DNA from: an uncultured Prevotellaceae bacterium
GTDB taxonomy: Bacteria > Bacteroidota > Bacteroidia > Bacteroidales > Muribaculaceae
Direction of reading: 5' to 3'
DNA length: 64,000 nt
Assembly: GCA_900319525.1 (NCBI GenBank)
Contig: ONOU01000007.1
Coordinates: 1 to 64,000 of the forward strand
The translations under genes were made by a program, and so were the position numbers. Shown here piece after piece: positions 53,343-61,982 of this stretch; the first letter of the stretch is position 1; the number at the start of each line of letters is the position of its first letter. Below the pieces are notes generated by a model. The model ran no database searches and was not told where the DNA came from. It saw nothing but the letters and a program-made list of their open reading frames with translations.

Positions 53343-54173
53343 ATGAGAAGGAAGAAAATTGTGATGCTGGCTCTTGTCGCCAGCTTGATGATAGGGAACA
53401 TGAGTGCCCAGCAGGGGTTTGTAGATGCCTTGTGCACCGAGGATGTCACTCTGGAAGCCTTGACCGGCTACATGGACACGGTGCGCCCGGCCGAGGCGCG
53501 TGTCAAGAGTTTCTATGCTAACCTGATCAACAATCCGACACACAGCTACCGCATCGAGCATCTGGACCTGGGATTCAATGGCTGTACAGGCCGTGTCGAT
53601 GAGCAGGTGACGATGGCTAATGGCACCAAACGTGACAACGTGTTCATTTTCAACGACAAGGGGCTGCTCACACAGTCCACCATCCAGGGTAGCAAGGGCG
53701 CCAAGACGGTGGTCAACTACAGCTATGCCTACAGCGTCCAGCAGGGCTTCTCGCTCAAGCAGAGCAAGAGCAAGGGCAGGACAATCAACTATGCGTCATT
53801 GTTTGACGAGACGGGTTACCGCGTGACCATTAAGGGCGACAACGGCAGCCGCCAGGACTATAGTTACAACGAGAATGGCAACCTGACCAAACTCGTGATC
53901 ACGCCTGCCAAGGGCGACAAGCGCACACTCCTGTATCAAGATGGCTATGTCGTGCGCGAGGAGACGGGCAGCAGGGTCTTCCGCTACCATTATGACTTTG
54001 ACACGGCCACGGGCAAGAAATTCCTCATCGCCATCAAGGAACTGAAAGGGACCGATGTGATCCACGAGCGCACCTTTGACTACGACATCGACACGCATGG
54101 CCGCTACACGCGGGTGAACATCGCGCTCGACGGGAAACCCCAGATGACGATCACGAGAAGTTATAGCTTCTAG
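53343..54173 (+). CDS. Secreted protein of unknown function (YD-repeat-like strands)
   Basis: 276 aa. Signal peptide 1-20 (MRRKKIVMLALVASLMIGNMSAQ). The mature part is beta-rich, with repeated short motifs reminiscent of YD/RHS-type strands (VFIFNDKGLLTQSTI, DYSYNENGNLTKLVI, RTFDYDIDTHGRYTRVNI), perhaps a DUF4595-like periplasmic or surface protein. The end TITRSYSF has no sorting tail. It stands 84 bp upstream of the PorE-like gene, so a shared function is possible. Confidence 0.7.
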   Translation: MRRKKIVMLALVASLMIGNMSAQQGFVDALCTEDVTLEALTGYMDTVRPAEARVKSFYANLINNPTHSYRIEHLDLGFNGCTGRVDEQVTMANGTKRDNVFIFNDKGLLTQSTIQGSKGAKTVVNYSYAYSVQQGFSLKQSKSKGRTINYASLFDETGYRVTIKGDNGSRQDYSYNENGNLTKLVITPAKGDKRTLLYQDGYVVREETGSRVFRYHYDFDTATGKKFLIAIKELKGTDVIHERTFDYDIDTHGRYTRVNIALDGKPQMTITRSYSF

Positions 54174-54257
54174 TTTCGGCCTTCAACTCCCTATAAATAC
54201 AATAAATGTGGAGACATTGACGTTTTTATGATGAAAGTGTATTGTAAAGCGTTATAG

Positions 54258-56255
54258 ATGAAACGGATTATATATATTGTAGTAGGTCTGGTGATGGCAT
54301 CAGTGGCGCTGTCGCTGTCGTCGTGCAAGGGTCCCAAGCTCAAGGACGCCGATGAGGCCTACGACCGCGGTGAGTACTTTGATGCGGCAACCATCTACCG
54401 CAAGCTGTACAACCGCTATAACCGCAAGGAGGATGCCTGGTTGCGTGGCGAGTTGGCTTTCCAGCTGGGCATGTGCCACTTGAAGCTCAATCAGGGCAAC
54501 CGTGCCTCTGCCGCGTTCCAGAATGCCATCCGCTATGAGTATGGCGACTCGACAACCCTTCTCAGGTTGGCCCAGGCCCAGCAACGCGAGGGCCAGTATT
54601 CCTTAGCGATCAAGAACTACAATGAGTACCTCGACATGTTCCCCGATGACTGGGAGGCACAGGTGGGCATCAGTGGCTGTGAGCTGGCGCCCAAGTGGAA
54701 GGAGGAGGGCTCGCGTTACATCGTCAAGCCGTTCAAGATGCTGAACTCGCGCCGTGCCGACTATTGCCCCATGTATCTGGACAAGAACATGGAGTATATC
54801 TATTACACCTCGACCAACGAGAAATCCACTGGCGAGCTGCATAGTGAGATTACCGGAACCAAGAAGGGTGATATCTATTTCACCAAGAAAGATGAGAAAG
54901 GCAACTGGTCGCGTCCGGCAGTGGTCGAGGGCGGCCTGAATACCGAGCATGATGAGGGTGCGGCGGCATTCACCCCCGATGGGTCAACGATGTATCTGGC
55001 TCGTGCCGTGCGTCAAGACTGGCCCACCACAGTCGAGATTTATACCAGTACCCGTAGCGAGGCCAAGTGGAATGCCCCCCAGAAGTTTGAGATTACGGCC
55101 GACACGCTGAGCAACTATTCGGACCCGGCCGTGAGCCCTGATGGGGAATGGCTGTATTTTGCCAGCGATATGCCGGGAGGTCAGGGCGGCACTGACATCT
55201 GGCGCATCAACCTCAAGGACAAGCACGGCACCCTGGAGAACCTGGGGCCGCAGATCAATACCAAGGGCAACGAGCGTTACCCGAATGTGAGAACAGACAG
55301 CTTGCTGTACTTCGCCAGTGACGGACATCCCGGCATGGGTGGACTGGACTTGTTTGTGGCCCAGTTGCAGCCGCGTGACGAGGAACACCATCTGGATATG
55401 GACCGCTGGGTGATTAAGAACATGGGTGTGCCGATGAACTCGGCAGCCGACGACTTTGGCATCACCTTTGGTACTGGCGAGAGCGGTCTGTTCTCGAGCA
55501 ATCGTGGCGATGCCCGCGGCTATGACCACATTTTCAGTTTCATCAAGCCTGACCTTCAGATTTGGATCTCGGGCTACGTGCTTGACAAGGACGATGAACC
55601 TGTGCCCAATGCCGTGATACGCATCGTGGGCGACGATGGCAGCAACCAGAAGACCGCCGCCAAGCCTGACGGTTCATTCCGCTTTGACCTGCAGCGCGGC
55701 GTGAAATACGCGATGATGGCCGGTGCCGATGGCTACCTGAACGCCCGTCAGGAATTTGTGAGCGACACCACCGAGGAGGACGCCGAGTACAATGTGGACT
55801 TTGTGCTGGCCGCGATGTTCAAGGCTCAAATCATCGAGAATATCTTCTACGACTTTGACAAGGCTGTCCTGCGTGACGAGTCCAAGCTAGCGCTCGACAG
55901 CATGGTCATGCTGTTGAAGGATCACCCTAACATCGTTATCGAGATGGCCTCGCACACCGACCGCATCGGCAGCGCGAAATATAATCAAGGACTCTCACAG
56001 CGGCGCGCCCAGAGCGTTGTGGACTACCTGATAGAGAACGGCATTCCCCGTGAGCGTTTGAAGCCTGCGGGATATGGCGAGTCCAGACCCAAGACGGTTA
56101 CCAAGCGCATCCACAGCAAGTATCCGCAGTTTGAGGAGGGCGTTACCTTGACCGAGGAATTCATCAAGACCCTGAGCAAGGAGGACAGGGAAGCGGCCGA
56201 CCAGATCAACCGGCGCACCGAGTTCCAGGTCATTGACACCAGCTACGAGTACTAG
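54258..56255 (+). CDS. porE: PorE-like OmpA-family lipoprotein of type IX secretion
   Basis: 665 aa. Lipoprotein signal with LSSC (Cys23); TPR helices ~30-155; WD40/PD40 beta-propeller ~165-410 (YCPMYLDKNMEYIYYTS, DPAVSPDGEWLYFASD, NVRTDSLLYFASDGHPG, GTGESGLFSSNR); a carboxypeptidase regulatory-like domain ~435-515; and an OmpA peptidoglycan-binding domain ~530-655 (FYDFDKAVLR, ASHTDRIGS). This order matches PorE of Porphyromonas, which anchors T9SS parts to peptidoglycan. The presence of five proteins with T9SS-like tails in this window supports a T9SS role. A simple OmpA/TPR structural role is the alternative. Confidence 0.8.
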   Translation: MKRIIYIVVGLVMASVALSLSSCKGPKLKDADEAYDRGEYFDAATIYRKLYNRYNRKEDAWLRGELAFQLGMCHLKLNQGNRASAAFQNAIRYEYGDSTTLLRLAQAQQREGQYSLAIKNYNEYLDMFPDDWEAQVGISGCELAPKWKEEGSRYIVKPFKMLNSRRADYCPMYLDKNMEYIYYTSTNEKSTGELHSEITGTKKGDIYFTKKDEKGNWSRPAVVEGGLNTEHDEGAAAFTPDGSTMYLARAVRQDWPTTVEIYTSTRSEAKWNAPQKFEITADTLSNYSDPAVSPDGEWLYFASDMPGGQGGTDIWRINLKDKHGTLENLGPQINTKGNERYPNVRTDSLLYFASDGHPGMGGLDLFVAQLQPRDEEHHLDMDRWVIKNMGVPMNSAADDFGITFGTGESGLFSSNRGDARGYDHIFSFIKPDLQIWISGYVLDKDDEPVPNAVIRIVGDDGSNQKTAAKPDGSFRFDLQRGVKYAMMAGADGYLNARQEFVSDTTEEDAEYNVDFVLAAMFKAQIIENIFYDFDKAVLRDESKLALDSMVMLLKDHPNIVIEMASHTDRIGSAKYNQGLSQRRAQSVVDYLIENGIPRERLKPAGYGESRPKTVTKRIHSKYPQFEEGVTLTEEFIKTLSKEDREAADQINRRTEFQVIDTSYEY

Positions 56256-56256
56256 A

Positions 56257-56293
56257 AACGATAAAAACCGCCCCTCAAGGCGGTTTTATCGTT
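56257..56293. terminator. Bidirectional terminator between porE-like and ugd-like genes
   Basis: AACGATAAAAACCGCC and GGCGGTTTTATCGTT form a long stem (one bulge) with a 6-nt loop and T/A-rich flanks. Confidence 0.8.
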
Positions 56294-56347
56294 CTAGACT
56301 ATCTAGAAGATCTAGACTATCTAGATTCTCTAGGCTATCTAGATGGT
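56294..56347. repeat. CTAGA-N4 nonamer tandem repeat (6 copies)
   Basis: CTAGA/CTAGG starts at 56294, 56303, 56312, 56321, 56330 and 56339, with exact 9-bp spacing and varied filler. It ends 5 bp before the stop codon of the minus-strand gene, abutting the terminator. CTAG is usually rare in bacterial DNA. Confidence 0.9.
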
Positions 56348-56351
56348 TGTT

Positions 56352-57668
56352 TTATCGGCCGATGCAGTAGTAGGTGAAGCCCAGGTCCTCGAGCTCGTCG
56401 CCGTCATACACGTTGCGCCCGTCGATAATGACCGGGGTCTTCATGAGGCTTTTCACCATCTGCCAGGCCGGGATGCGGAATTGGCGCCACTCGGTGAGCA
56501 GTAACACGGCGTCAGCACCCTTGACGGCATCATACATGTCCAGGCCGCAATACACGTTGCTCCAGCGGCGCTTAGTGGCGTTCATGGCAACGGGGTCATA
56601 GACGCGCACATGGCATCCGGCGTCCATGAGCAGGTTGATGGTGTCGATCGATGGGGCTGCGGTCATGTCATCGGTCTCAGGCTTGAAACTCAATCCCCAC
56701 AGGGCAACGGTCTTGCCATCAAGGTCGCCCTTGAAGTGCGCATTCAGTTTCTTGAACAGGATGCGTTTCTGGCGTTTATTGACGTTCTCTACCGCCTTGA
56801 GGATTTCCATATCGTGGTTGTGCTCGCTGCCGATCTTGATCAGGTCGTTGATGTCTTGCGGGAACAGCGTGCCGCCATATCCGCAGCCCGGGAAGATGTA
56901 CTTGGGGCCGATGCGGCTGTCCGAGCCCACGCCATGACGCACCACGTTGACGTCGGCACCCACGATTTCGCACAGGTTGGCGATCTCGTTCATGAAGCTC
57001 ACGCGGGTGGCGAGCATCGAGGTCGCGGCATACTTGATCATCTCGGCCGTGCGGGTGTCGGTGTAGATGACGGTGCGGTTGTTGTGCATCAGGATGGTGC
57101 GGTACAGCCGTTCCATGGCCTGTCGCGCGCTGGTGGTCTCGGTACCGATGACGATGCGGTCAGGCTTCATGAAGTCCTTGATGCCGTTACCCTCGGTCAA
57201 GAAGTCGGGATTGCTGGCCACGTCAAACTTGATATCTCCTGCGCCACGTTCCTCCAGGGTCTCGGCAATGATTTTGATCACATGCTGAGCCGTGCCGACG
57301 GGCACCGTTGACTTGATGACAAACACACTGTATCGGGTGATATTGTTGCCGAAGTCTTTGGCTATCTCCAGGATGGGGCCCAGGTCGGTCGATCCGTCCT
57401 CGTCGGCCGTCGTATCAATGGCACAGAAGACAAAGTCTTGATTGATAAACCCCTGTTTGTAGTCGCTCAAGAAGGTGAGGCGCTTATCGGTGACATTGCG
57501 GTTGATCATGTTGTCCAGCCCAGGTTCATAGATGGGAATAGCGCCATAGACGAGGCGGTTAATCTTCTGGCTGTCACGGTCAACGCAAGTGACGTTTACG
57601 CCCAGGTCGGCGAAGCATGTGCCGCTCACCAGACCCACATATCCTGTTCCTACTATCGAAACATTCAT
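56352..57668 (-). CDS. UDP-glucose/GDP-mannose dehydrogenase family protein with altered active site
   Basis: 438 aa, full length. Rossmann motif GTGYVGLVSGTCFADLG at the start; IKYAATSMLATRVSFMNEI, the KYAANAML equivalent; then the C-terminal NAD/UDP domain. Family UDP-glucose 6-dehydrogenases oxidise UDP-glucose to UDP-glucuronate by a cysteine thiohemiacetal. Here the catalytic Cys in GGSCFPKD is Leu268 (GGTLFPQD), the adjacent Lys is Gln271, and the Asn of KYAAN is Thr216; SNPEFL is SNPDFL. Lys212 and Asp272 remain. It may be inactive, have a new reaction, or be a paralog of a normal Ugd elsewhere. Minus strand; converges with porE-like. Confidence 0.88.
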   Translation of the reverse strand: MNVSIVGTGYVGLVSGTCFADLGVNVTCVDRDSQKINRLVYGAIPIYEPGLDNMINRNVTDKRLTFLSDYKQGFINQDFVFCAIDTTADEDGSTDLGPILEIAKDFGNNITRYSVFVIKSTVPVGTAQHVIKIIAETLEERGAGDIKFDVASNPDFLTEGNGIKDFMKPDRIVIGTETTSARQAMERLYRTILMHNNRTVIYTDTRTAEMIKYAATSMLATRVSFMNEIANLCEIVGADVNVVRHGVGSDSRIGPKYIFPGCGYGGTLFPQDINDLIKIGSEHNHDMEILKAVENVNKRQKRILFKKLNAHFKGDLDGKTVALWGLSFKPETDDMTAAPSIDTINLLMDAGCHVRVYDPVAMNATKRRWSNVYCGLDMYDAVKGADAVLLLTEWRQFRIPAWQMVKSLMKTPVIIDGRNVYDGDELEDLGFTYYCIGR

Positions 57669-57771
57669 AAGTTATCTTATCTGTTAGTCTTTTCTAGTTA
57701 GCTGGATGTATTTAATTTGCAAATATACTAAGATTTATTAAAAATTTCTTGTGTTTTTCATTAAAAATTGC

Positions 57772-57779
57772 TAAGTTTG
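57772..57779 (+). promoter_or_regulatory. -7 promoter element of the aquaporin gene
   Basis: TAAGTTTG at 57772-57779; a near-consensus -33 (TTGT) lies around 57749. The leader is ~69 nt. Confidence 0.5.
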
Positions 57780-57854
57780 CCATTCCAAAAGAGAAAAAGA
57801 ACCTTGTACTGATCTTAAATTAACTTGTTTAACCAAAATAACGTGATTTGAACA

Positions 57855-58550
57855 ATGAAAAAGTATTTAGCTGAAATGGTAGGCACGATGGTCCTGGTAT
57901 TGATGGGCTGTGGTGTGGCCGTGAGTCTCGGTTGTGATCCTGTTAACAACATTCCCGCTGTAGTTGGTACAGCATTGGCATTTGGTTTGGCAGTTGTTGC
58001 GATGGCCTACACGATTGGAGGCATCAGCGGTTGTCACATCAACCCCGCCATCACGCTGGGCTGCTTCCTGAGCGGACGCATGAGTGCTAAGGATTGCTGC
58101 ATGTACATGATTTTCCAGGTGATTGGTGCCTTCATCGGCTCGGCATTGCTTTACCTGTTGACCACCAACGTGATGGGCATGGACGGCACGGGTGCCAACG
58201 ACTTGCAGGAGGGTGTGTCGATGTGGGGTGGCCTGCTGGCCGAGATTATCTTCACATGCGTGTTTGTGCTTGTTGTGCTCGGCGCTACCGCCAAGACCAA
58301 TGGTGCTACCAACAACTTTGCTGGTTTGGCCATCGGTCTGTCGCTGGTGCTCGTACACCTGGTATGCATCCGTTACACCGGCACCTCGGTGAACCCCGCA
58401 CGCTCGATTGCTCCCGCCATCTTCCAGGGAGGAACCGCATTGGCCAACCTGTGGATATTCATCGTCGGCCCGTTCATCGGCGGCGCCCTTGCAGCCTGCA
58501 TCTGGAAACTGATCGACTGCAACTGCAATTGCGAGAAGAAAGCTGAGTAA
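57855..58550 (+). CDS. aqpZ: Aquaporin Z-type water channel
   Basis: 231 aa, six membrane helices and two half-helix NPA boxes (63-65 and 180-182). The selectivity filter residues Phe43, His168, Thr177 and Arg183 match the water-specific AqpZ set, so this is a water channel and not a glycerol facilitator. The tail DCNCNCEKKAE is unusually Cys-rich. The next gene begins 31 bp downstream, suggesting an operon. Confidence 0.93.
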   Translation: MKKYLAEMVGTMVLVLMGCGVAVSLGCDPVNNIPAVVGTALAFGLAVVAMAYTIGGISGCHINPAITLGCFLSGRMSAKDCCMYMIFQVIGAFIGSALLYLLTTNVMGMDGTGANDLQEGVSMWGGLLAEIIFTCVFVLVVLGATAKTNGATNNFAGLAIGLSLVLVHLVCIRYTGTSVNPARSIAPAIFQGGTALANLWIFIVGPFIGGALAACIWKLIDCNCNCEKKAE

Positions 58551-58581
58551 TAATCACATTTAATTTAATAATCCCTTCACA

Positions 58582-58989
58582 ATGAATTACAAGATTATTG
58601 ACATTGAGGGCATTGGGGATGCTTATGCTCCCAAATTGATTGCCCAGGGCATCGAGACCGTTGAGCAGCTGCTGGACGCTTGCGCTGCCCCCGCTGGACG
58701 CAAAATGATGGCCGAGAAGACCGGCATTAGCGAGAAACTGATTCTCAAGTGGACCAACCATGCCGACCTGTTCCGCATCAACGGCATCGGCCCGCAGTTT
58801 GCCGAGTTGCTCGAGGCTGCAGGCGTTGATACCGTCAAGGAGCTGCGTCACCGTGTGGCTGCCAACCTGGCCGCCAAGGTGGCCGAGGTCAATGAGGAGA
58901 AACACCTGTGCGGCCGTGTGCCCGCCGAGGTGGAGATCCAGAAGATGATCGATCAGGCCAAGGAACTTGAGCCCCGCATGACCTACTGA
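58582..58989 (+). CDS. DUF4332 helix-hairpin-helix protein
   Basis: 135 aa, soluble. Two helix-hairpin-helix-like units (IEGIGDAYAPKLIAQGIETVEQLLDAC and INGIGPQFAELLEAAGVDTVKELRHR) match the DUF4332 layout. DUF4332 members often accompany other genes as small nucleic-acid-binding-like adaptors; the function is unknown. It lies 31 bp after aqpZ and is followed by a strong terminator. Confidence 0.85.
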   Translation: MNYKIIDIEGIGDAYAPKLIAQGIETVEQLLDACAAPAGRKMMAEKTGISEKLILKWTNHADLFRINGIGPQFAELLEAAGVDTVKELRHRVAANLAAKVAEVNEEKHLCGRVPAEVEIQKMIDQAKELEPRMTY

Positions 58990-59012
58990 TTGTTGATCGA
59001 CGACATGACAAA

Positions 59013-59049
59013 TCAAGCCGCCTTGGAGCACATGCTCGAGGCGGCTTGA
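59013..59049 (+). terminator. Terminator after aqpZ-DUF4332 pair
   Basis: TCAAGCCGCCTTGGAGC and GCTCGAGGCGGCTTGA pair with small bulges; CGTTATTTCTT follows. Confidence 0.8.
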
Positions 59050-59081
59050 CGTTATTTCTTGAGAATCCATTTTATAATGGA

Positions 59082-59966
59082 TTAATCCCACCAGAAGCAC
59101 CAGTACCGTGATTGTCTCAACATCTGTTCCTGGGTGTTGATGTTCCCGACTCCCTGTGTGACAATATCTTCGTCATAGGCAAATTGCTCCTCGGCGAGGG
59201 TGGCGGCGCGGTCGTCGTCAACGGGCTCGGGGACTCGGTAAATGATGAAATCGGAGCCGATCACCATGGGGACGGCCTCATACTCCTCATGCCAGTATCT
59301 GGCGACGGCAAGGTGGGTGTCGGCATCGGGACACGCGTTCCAGTCGCCGTAGGGGCACCAGGCGAACACTTGCCAGGGGTGTTGCACCGGAATTTCGGCC
59401 AAAATGAGGTCGTGCTCGGTTTTTCCGCTTTCGTCCCACAGGATTCCGGTAAAGCAGTCGTTGGAGACGTTCTTGTAGGCCGGTTCCGACCTGAACTGCT
59501 GCCAGCCCGGATTGCCGTCATGGTCATAGTCCTTGATATACTGCTGGAGTAACTTTTCAAGCATTTCCTGACCTGACTTGCCTTCCTCGGTGAGCAACCT
59601 TTTCCTCAGACCTTTCAACATTTCGTCAAAGGGCAAATCCCCGTCCACCATGTCCTCCCTGTCAAATCCCATGTTGGACATCAGGCACTCAAAGAGGTTC
59701 ACATCGATGGTGAAGAAAACCGGAATAAATCCCTTAGCCGTGTCACAGGCCTGCTGGTAAGCCTCGATGATATATTGTTTGTCGATGCCACTTGAATAGA
59801 GCGAGTATGGACAATCCATTAATGCGATCATGTCGTCAATCAGTTTCTCCTGGTCGGGCGGGATGAAGTCGGTCGTTGCTTGGGCTTTTGCGTGGCTATT
59901 ACGGCTTGCAAGATAAGCAGCGACTAGGAGCACTGCAACGGCAAGGATGAGATAATATTTGTTCAT
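59082..59966 (-). CDS. DUF4253 domain protein with N-terminal membrane anchor
   Basis: 294 aa. The N-terminal hydrophobic helix (YLILAVAVLLVAAYLA) anchors or exports it. The C-terminal ~110 residues match DUF4253: WNACPDADTHLAVARYWHEEYEAVPMVIG, then IIYRVPEP...DDRAATLAEEQFAYDEDIVTQGVG and a terminal SRYWCFWWD. DUF4253 function is unknown. The central part (~50-180) is specific to this protein. It ends the asparaginase/esterase/TadA/LRR run; the preceding gene stops 20 bp upstream. Confidence 0.78.
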   Translation of the reverse strand: MNKYYLILAVAVLLVAAYLASRNSHAKAQATTDFIPPDQEKLIDDMIALMDCPYSLYSSGIDKQYIIEAYQQACDTAKGFIPVFFTIDVNLFECLMSNMGFDREDMVDGDLPFDEMLKGLRKRLLTEEGKSGQEMLEKLLQQYIKDYDHDGNPGWQQFRSEPAYKNVSNDCFTGILWDESGKTEHDLILAEIPVQHPWQVFAWCPYGDWNACPDADTHLAVARYWHEEYEAVPMVIGSDFIIYRVPEPVDDDRAATLAEEQFAYDEDIVTQGVGNINTQEQMLRQSRYWCFWWD

Positions 59967-59986
59967 GCTTCAGGTTTGAGGTGGGT

Positions 59987-61018
59987 TCAAGGGAGGGTGA
60001 GTTCGCCGCACAGGTCGCTCACCATGTATTTCTTGACCATGCTGGGGGAGTACCGCATGCCGAAGAGGAACATCATCTTGGTGATGGCGGCCTCGCTGGT
60101 CATGTCGGCGCCGCCGATGACGCCAGCGTCGAGCAGCGTCTTGCCCGTCTCGTAGAGGGAGCAGTTCACGCCGCCGTTGACACACTGGGTCACGTTGACG
60201 ATGACCACGCCGCGCTCTACCGCCTCGCGGATGCACTTGATGAACCAGGGATGGCTCGGGGTGTTGCCCGCGCCGTAGGTCTTCAGGACGATGCCCTTGA
60301 TGCCGGGCGTGTGCAGCAGGTAGTCGAGCGTCTGCTCGGTCATGCCAGGGTTGAGTTCCAGGAACATGACGTTGGTGTCCATGTCGGTGCACACCCTCAA
60401 CGGGCGTGGCGGCATCTTCCTCAGGCTGGCCTCGTTATACTCGATGTCGAGGCCTATCTCGGCCAGTTCGGGATAGTTGAAACTCTTGAAGGCGTTGAAG
60501 TTGTCGGCGCTCATCTTGGTAGCGCGGTTGCCGCGCCACAGGTAATTCTCAAACAGGATGGCGACCTCCTGCACCCGGGGGCGTCCCTTCTCGTCGATGG
60601 CGGCAGCCACCTGCAGGGCGGTGATCAGGTTCTCCTCGCCGTCGGTGCGCACCTCGCCGATGGGTAGCTGTGAGCCGGTGATGATGACGGGTTTGCTCAG
60701 GTTCTCGAGCATGAAGCTCAGCGCCGATGCCGTGAAGGCCATCGTGTCGGTGCCGTGCAGCACCACGAAGCCGTCGTAGCGGTCGTAGTGTTCCTCGATG
60801 GCCAGGGCGATGTCGCGCCAGTGGGTCGGGTCCATGTTGCTGCTGTCGATGGGCGGGTCAAACTGCAGGTTGTCGATGTCGTAGTCCAGCTTCTTGACCT
60901 TGGGCACATTGTCCATCAGGTGTGAGAAGTCAAACGGCTGCAGGGCATGGGTCTCGGGGTTCTCGATCATGCCGATGGTGCCGCCGGTATAGATGATCAG
61001 TATCTTGGGTCGTTTCAT
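59987..61018 (-). CDS. ansA: Type I L-asparaginase
   Basis: 343 aa, no signal peptide, so cytoplasmic type I. TGGTIG with Thr14, GFVVLHGTDTMAFTASAL with the GTDT motif (89-92), SKPVIITGSQLPIGE, and a C-terminal ITKMMFLFG are all present. It hydrolyses asparagine to aspartate and ammonia; the low-affinity type I form serves intracellular nitrogen use. It starts 20 bp after the esterase stop codon on the same strand. Confidence 0.95.
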   Translation of the reverse strand: MKRPKILIIYTGGTIGMIENPETHALQPFDFSHLMDNVPKVKKLDYDIDNLQFDPPIDSSNMDPTHWRDIALAIEEHYDRYDGFVVLHGTDTMAFTASALSFMLENLSKPVIITGSQLPIGEVRTDGEENLITALQVAAAIDEKGRPRVQEVAILFENYLWRGNRATKMSADNFNAFKSFNYPELAEIGLDIEYNEASLRKMPPRPLRVCTDMDTNVMFLELNPGMTEQTLDYLLHTPGIKGIVLKTYGAGNTPSHPWFIKCIREAVERGVVIVNVTQCVNGGVNCSLYETGKTLLDAGVIGGADMTSEAAITKMMFLFGMRYSPSMVKKYMVSDLCGELTLP

Positions 61019-61038
61019 TATGGTAAGGTATTATCAGG

Positions 61039-61980
61039 TTAGTTTTGATTGTTGCCCGCTTCTTTCTCCATGAGTTCGCGGCCGCGGTCAAAGGCCTTGT
61101 CAAAGAACATCATGTGGTAGTCGAGCGAGTTCACCCAGTAGGTCCAACTGTGGCGGCCGGGGCGCACGGTGAAGTCGTGGTCGATGCCCATCTCCACCAT
61201 CTTGTCGTGGATGGCGATGTTGTTCTTGATGAAGATGTCGTTCAGGCCGTCGTCGATGAGGATGTTCTGGGCGGGCTTGAGGGGGCAGTTCTTCACCTTG
61301 TCCAACTGGTTGACCACGGCATGGTCATGCCAGCGCTGCGGGTTGTTCTCGTAGTCACCCAGGCGGGCGCGTATGTGCCAGCGGTCGGTGAATTGGGTGA
61401 TGTCCATGTTGCCGCTCATGCTGCCGCAGGACCAGAACACGTCGGGGTGGCGGAAGGCCAGAAACAGCGCGCCATGGCCACCCATGCTCAGGCCCGTGAT
61501 GGCACGCATGTAGCGGTTGGCAATGGTGCGGTAGTGGCTGTCGATGTAGGAGACCAGTTCCTTGCTCACGTAGGTCTCGAACTGCATCTTGGGATCAATG
61601 GGTGAGTCAAAATACCAACTGTCCTGCCCGTCGGGACACACGATGATCACTTTGTACTGGTCGGCCAGACGGTGCAGGTCGGCCTTGCGGGACCAGTCGT
61701 TGTAGCAGCCATCGGCACCATGCAGCAGGTACAGCACGGGGTATTTGTTGTTGTCCTCCACGTCATAAAAGTATTGCTGAGGCTTTACGACAACATTCTT
61801 GATGATGCGGCCCATGGCCTGGCTCATCACCTCGATGGTATCGGCAGGAAATGTTGCATCCTCTTCGGGTGCAGCCATCTCGATGCCGTTATTTTGAGAC
61901 TGTGTGTGGGCACACGCGCTTGATGACAAAATCATCACACTGGCAAGCAGTGCTAAAGGTCTCCAGAAGGTTCTATTCAT
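61039..61980 (-). CDS. Secreted putative esterase (alpha/beta hydrolase)
   Basis: 313 aa, likely a lipoprotein (SSSAC, Cys23). Putative-esterase family (PF00756-like): LYLLHGADG oxyanion motif (~84-92), nucleophile GLSMGGHGA (Ser165), and a C-terminal His in GRHSWTYW (the HxW motif). Substrates may be acetyl- or feruloyl-polysaccharides. It is 2 bp downstream of tadA (same strand). Confidence 0.9.
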   Translation of the reverse strand: MNRTFWRPLALLASVMILSSSACAHTQSQNNGIEMAAPEEDATFPADTIEVMSQAMGRIIKNVVVKPQQYFYDVEDNNKYPVLYLLHGADGCYNDWSRKADLHRLADQYKVIIVCPDGQDSWYFDSPIDPKMQFETYVSKELVSYIDSHYRTIANRYMRAITGLSMGGHGALFLAFRHPDVFWSCGSMSGNMDITQFTDRWHIRARLGDYENNPQRWHDHAVVNQLDKVKNCPLKPAQNILIDDGLNDIFIKNNIAIHDKMVEMGIDHDFTVRPGRHSWTYWVNSLDYHMMFFDKAFDRGRELMEKEAGNNQN

Positions 61981-61982
61981 TG

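Noticed and set aside
56294-56347. Short tandem repeats as a CRISPR array.
   Set aside because: Period is 9 bp, with no 20-40 bp repeats or unique spacers, and no cas genes in the window.
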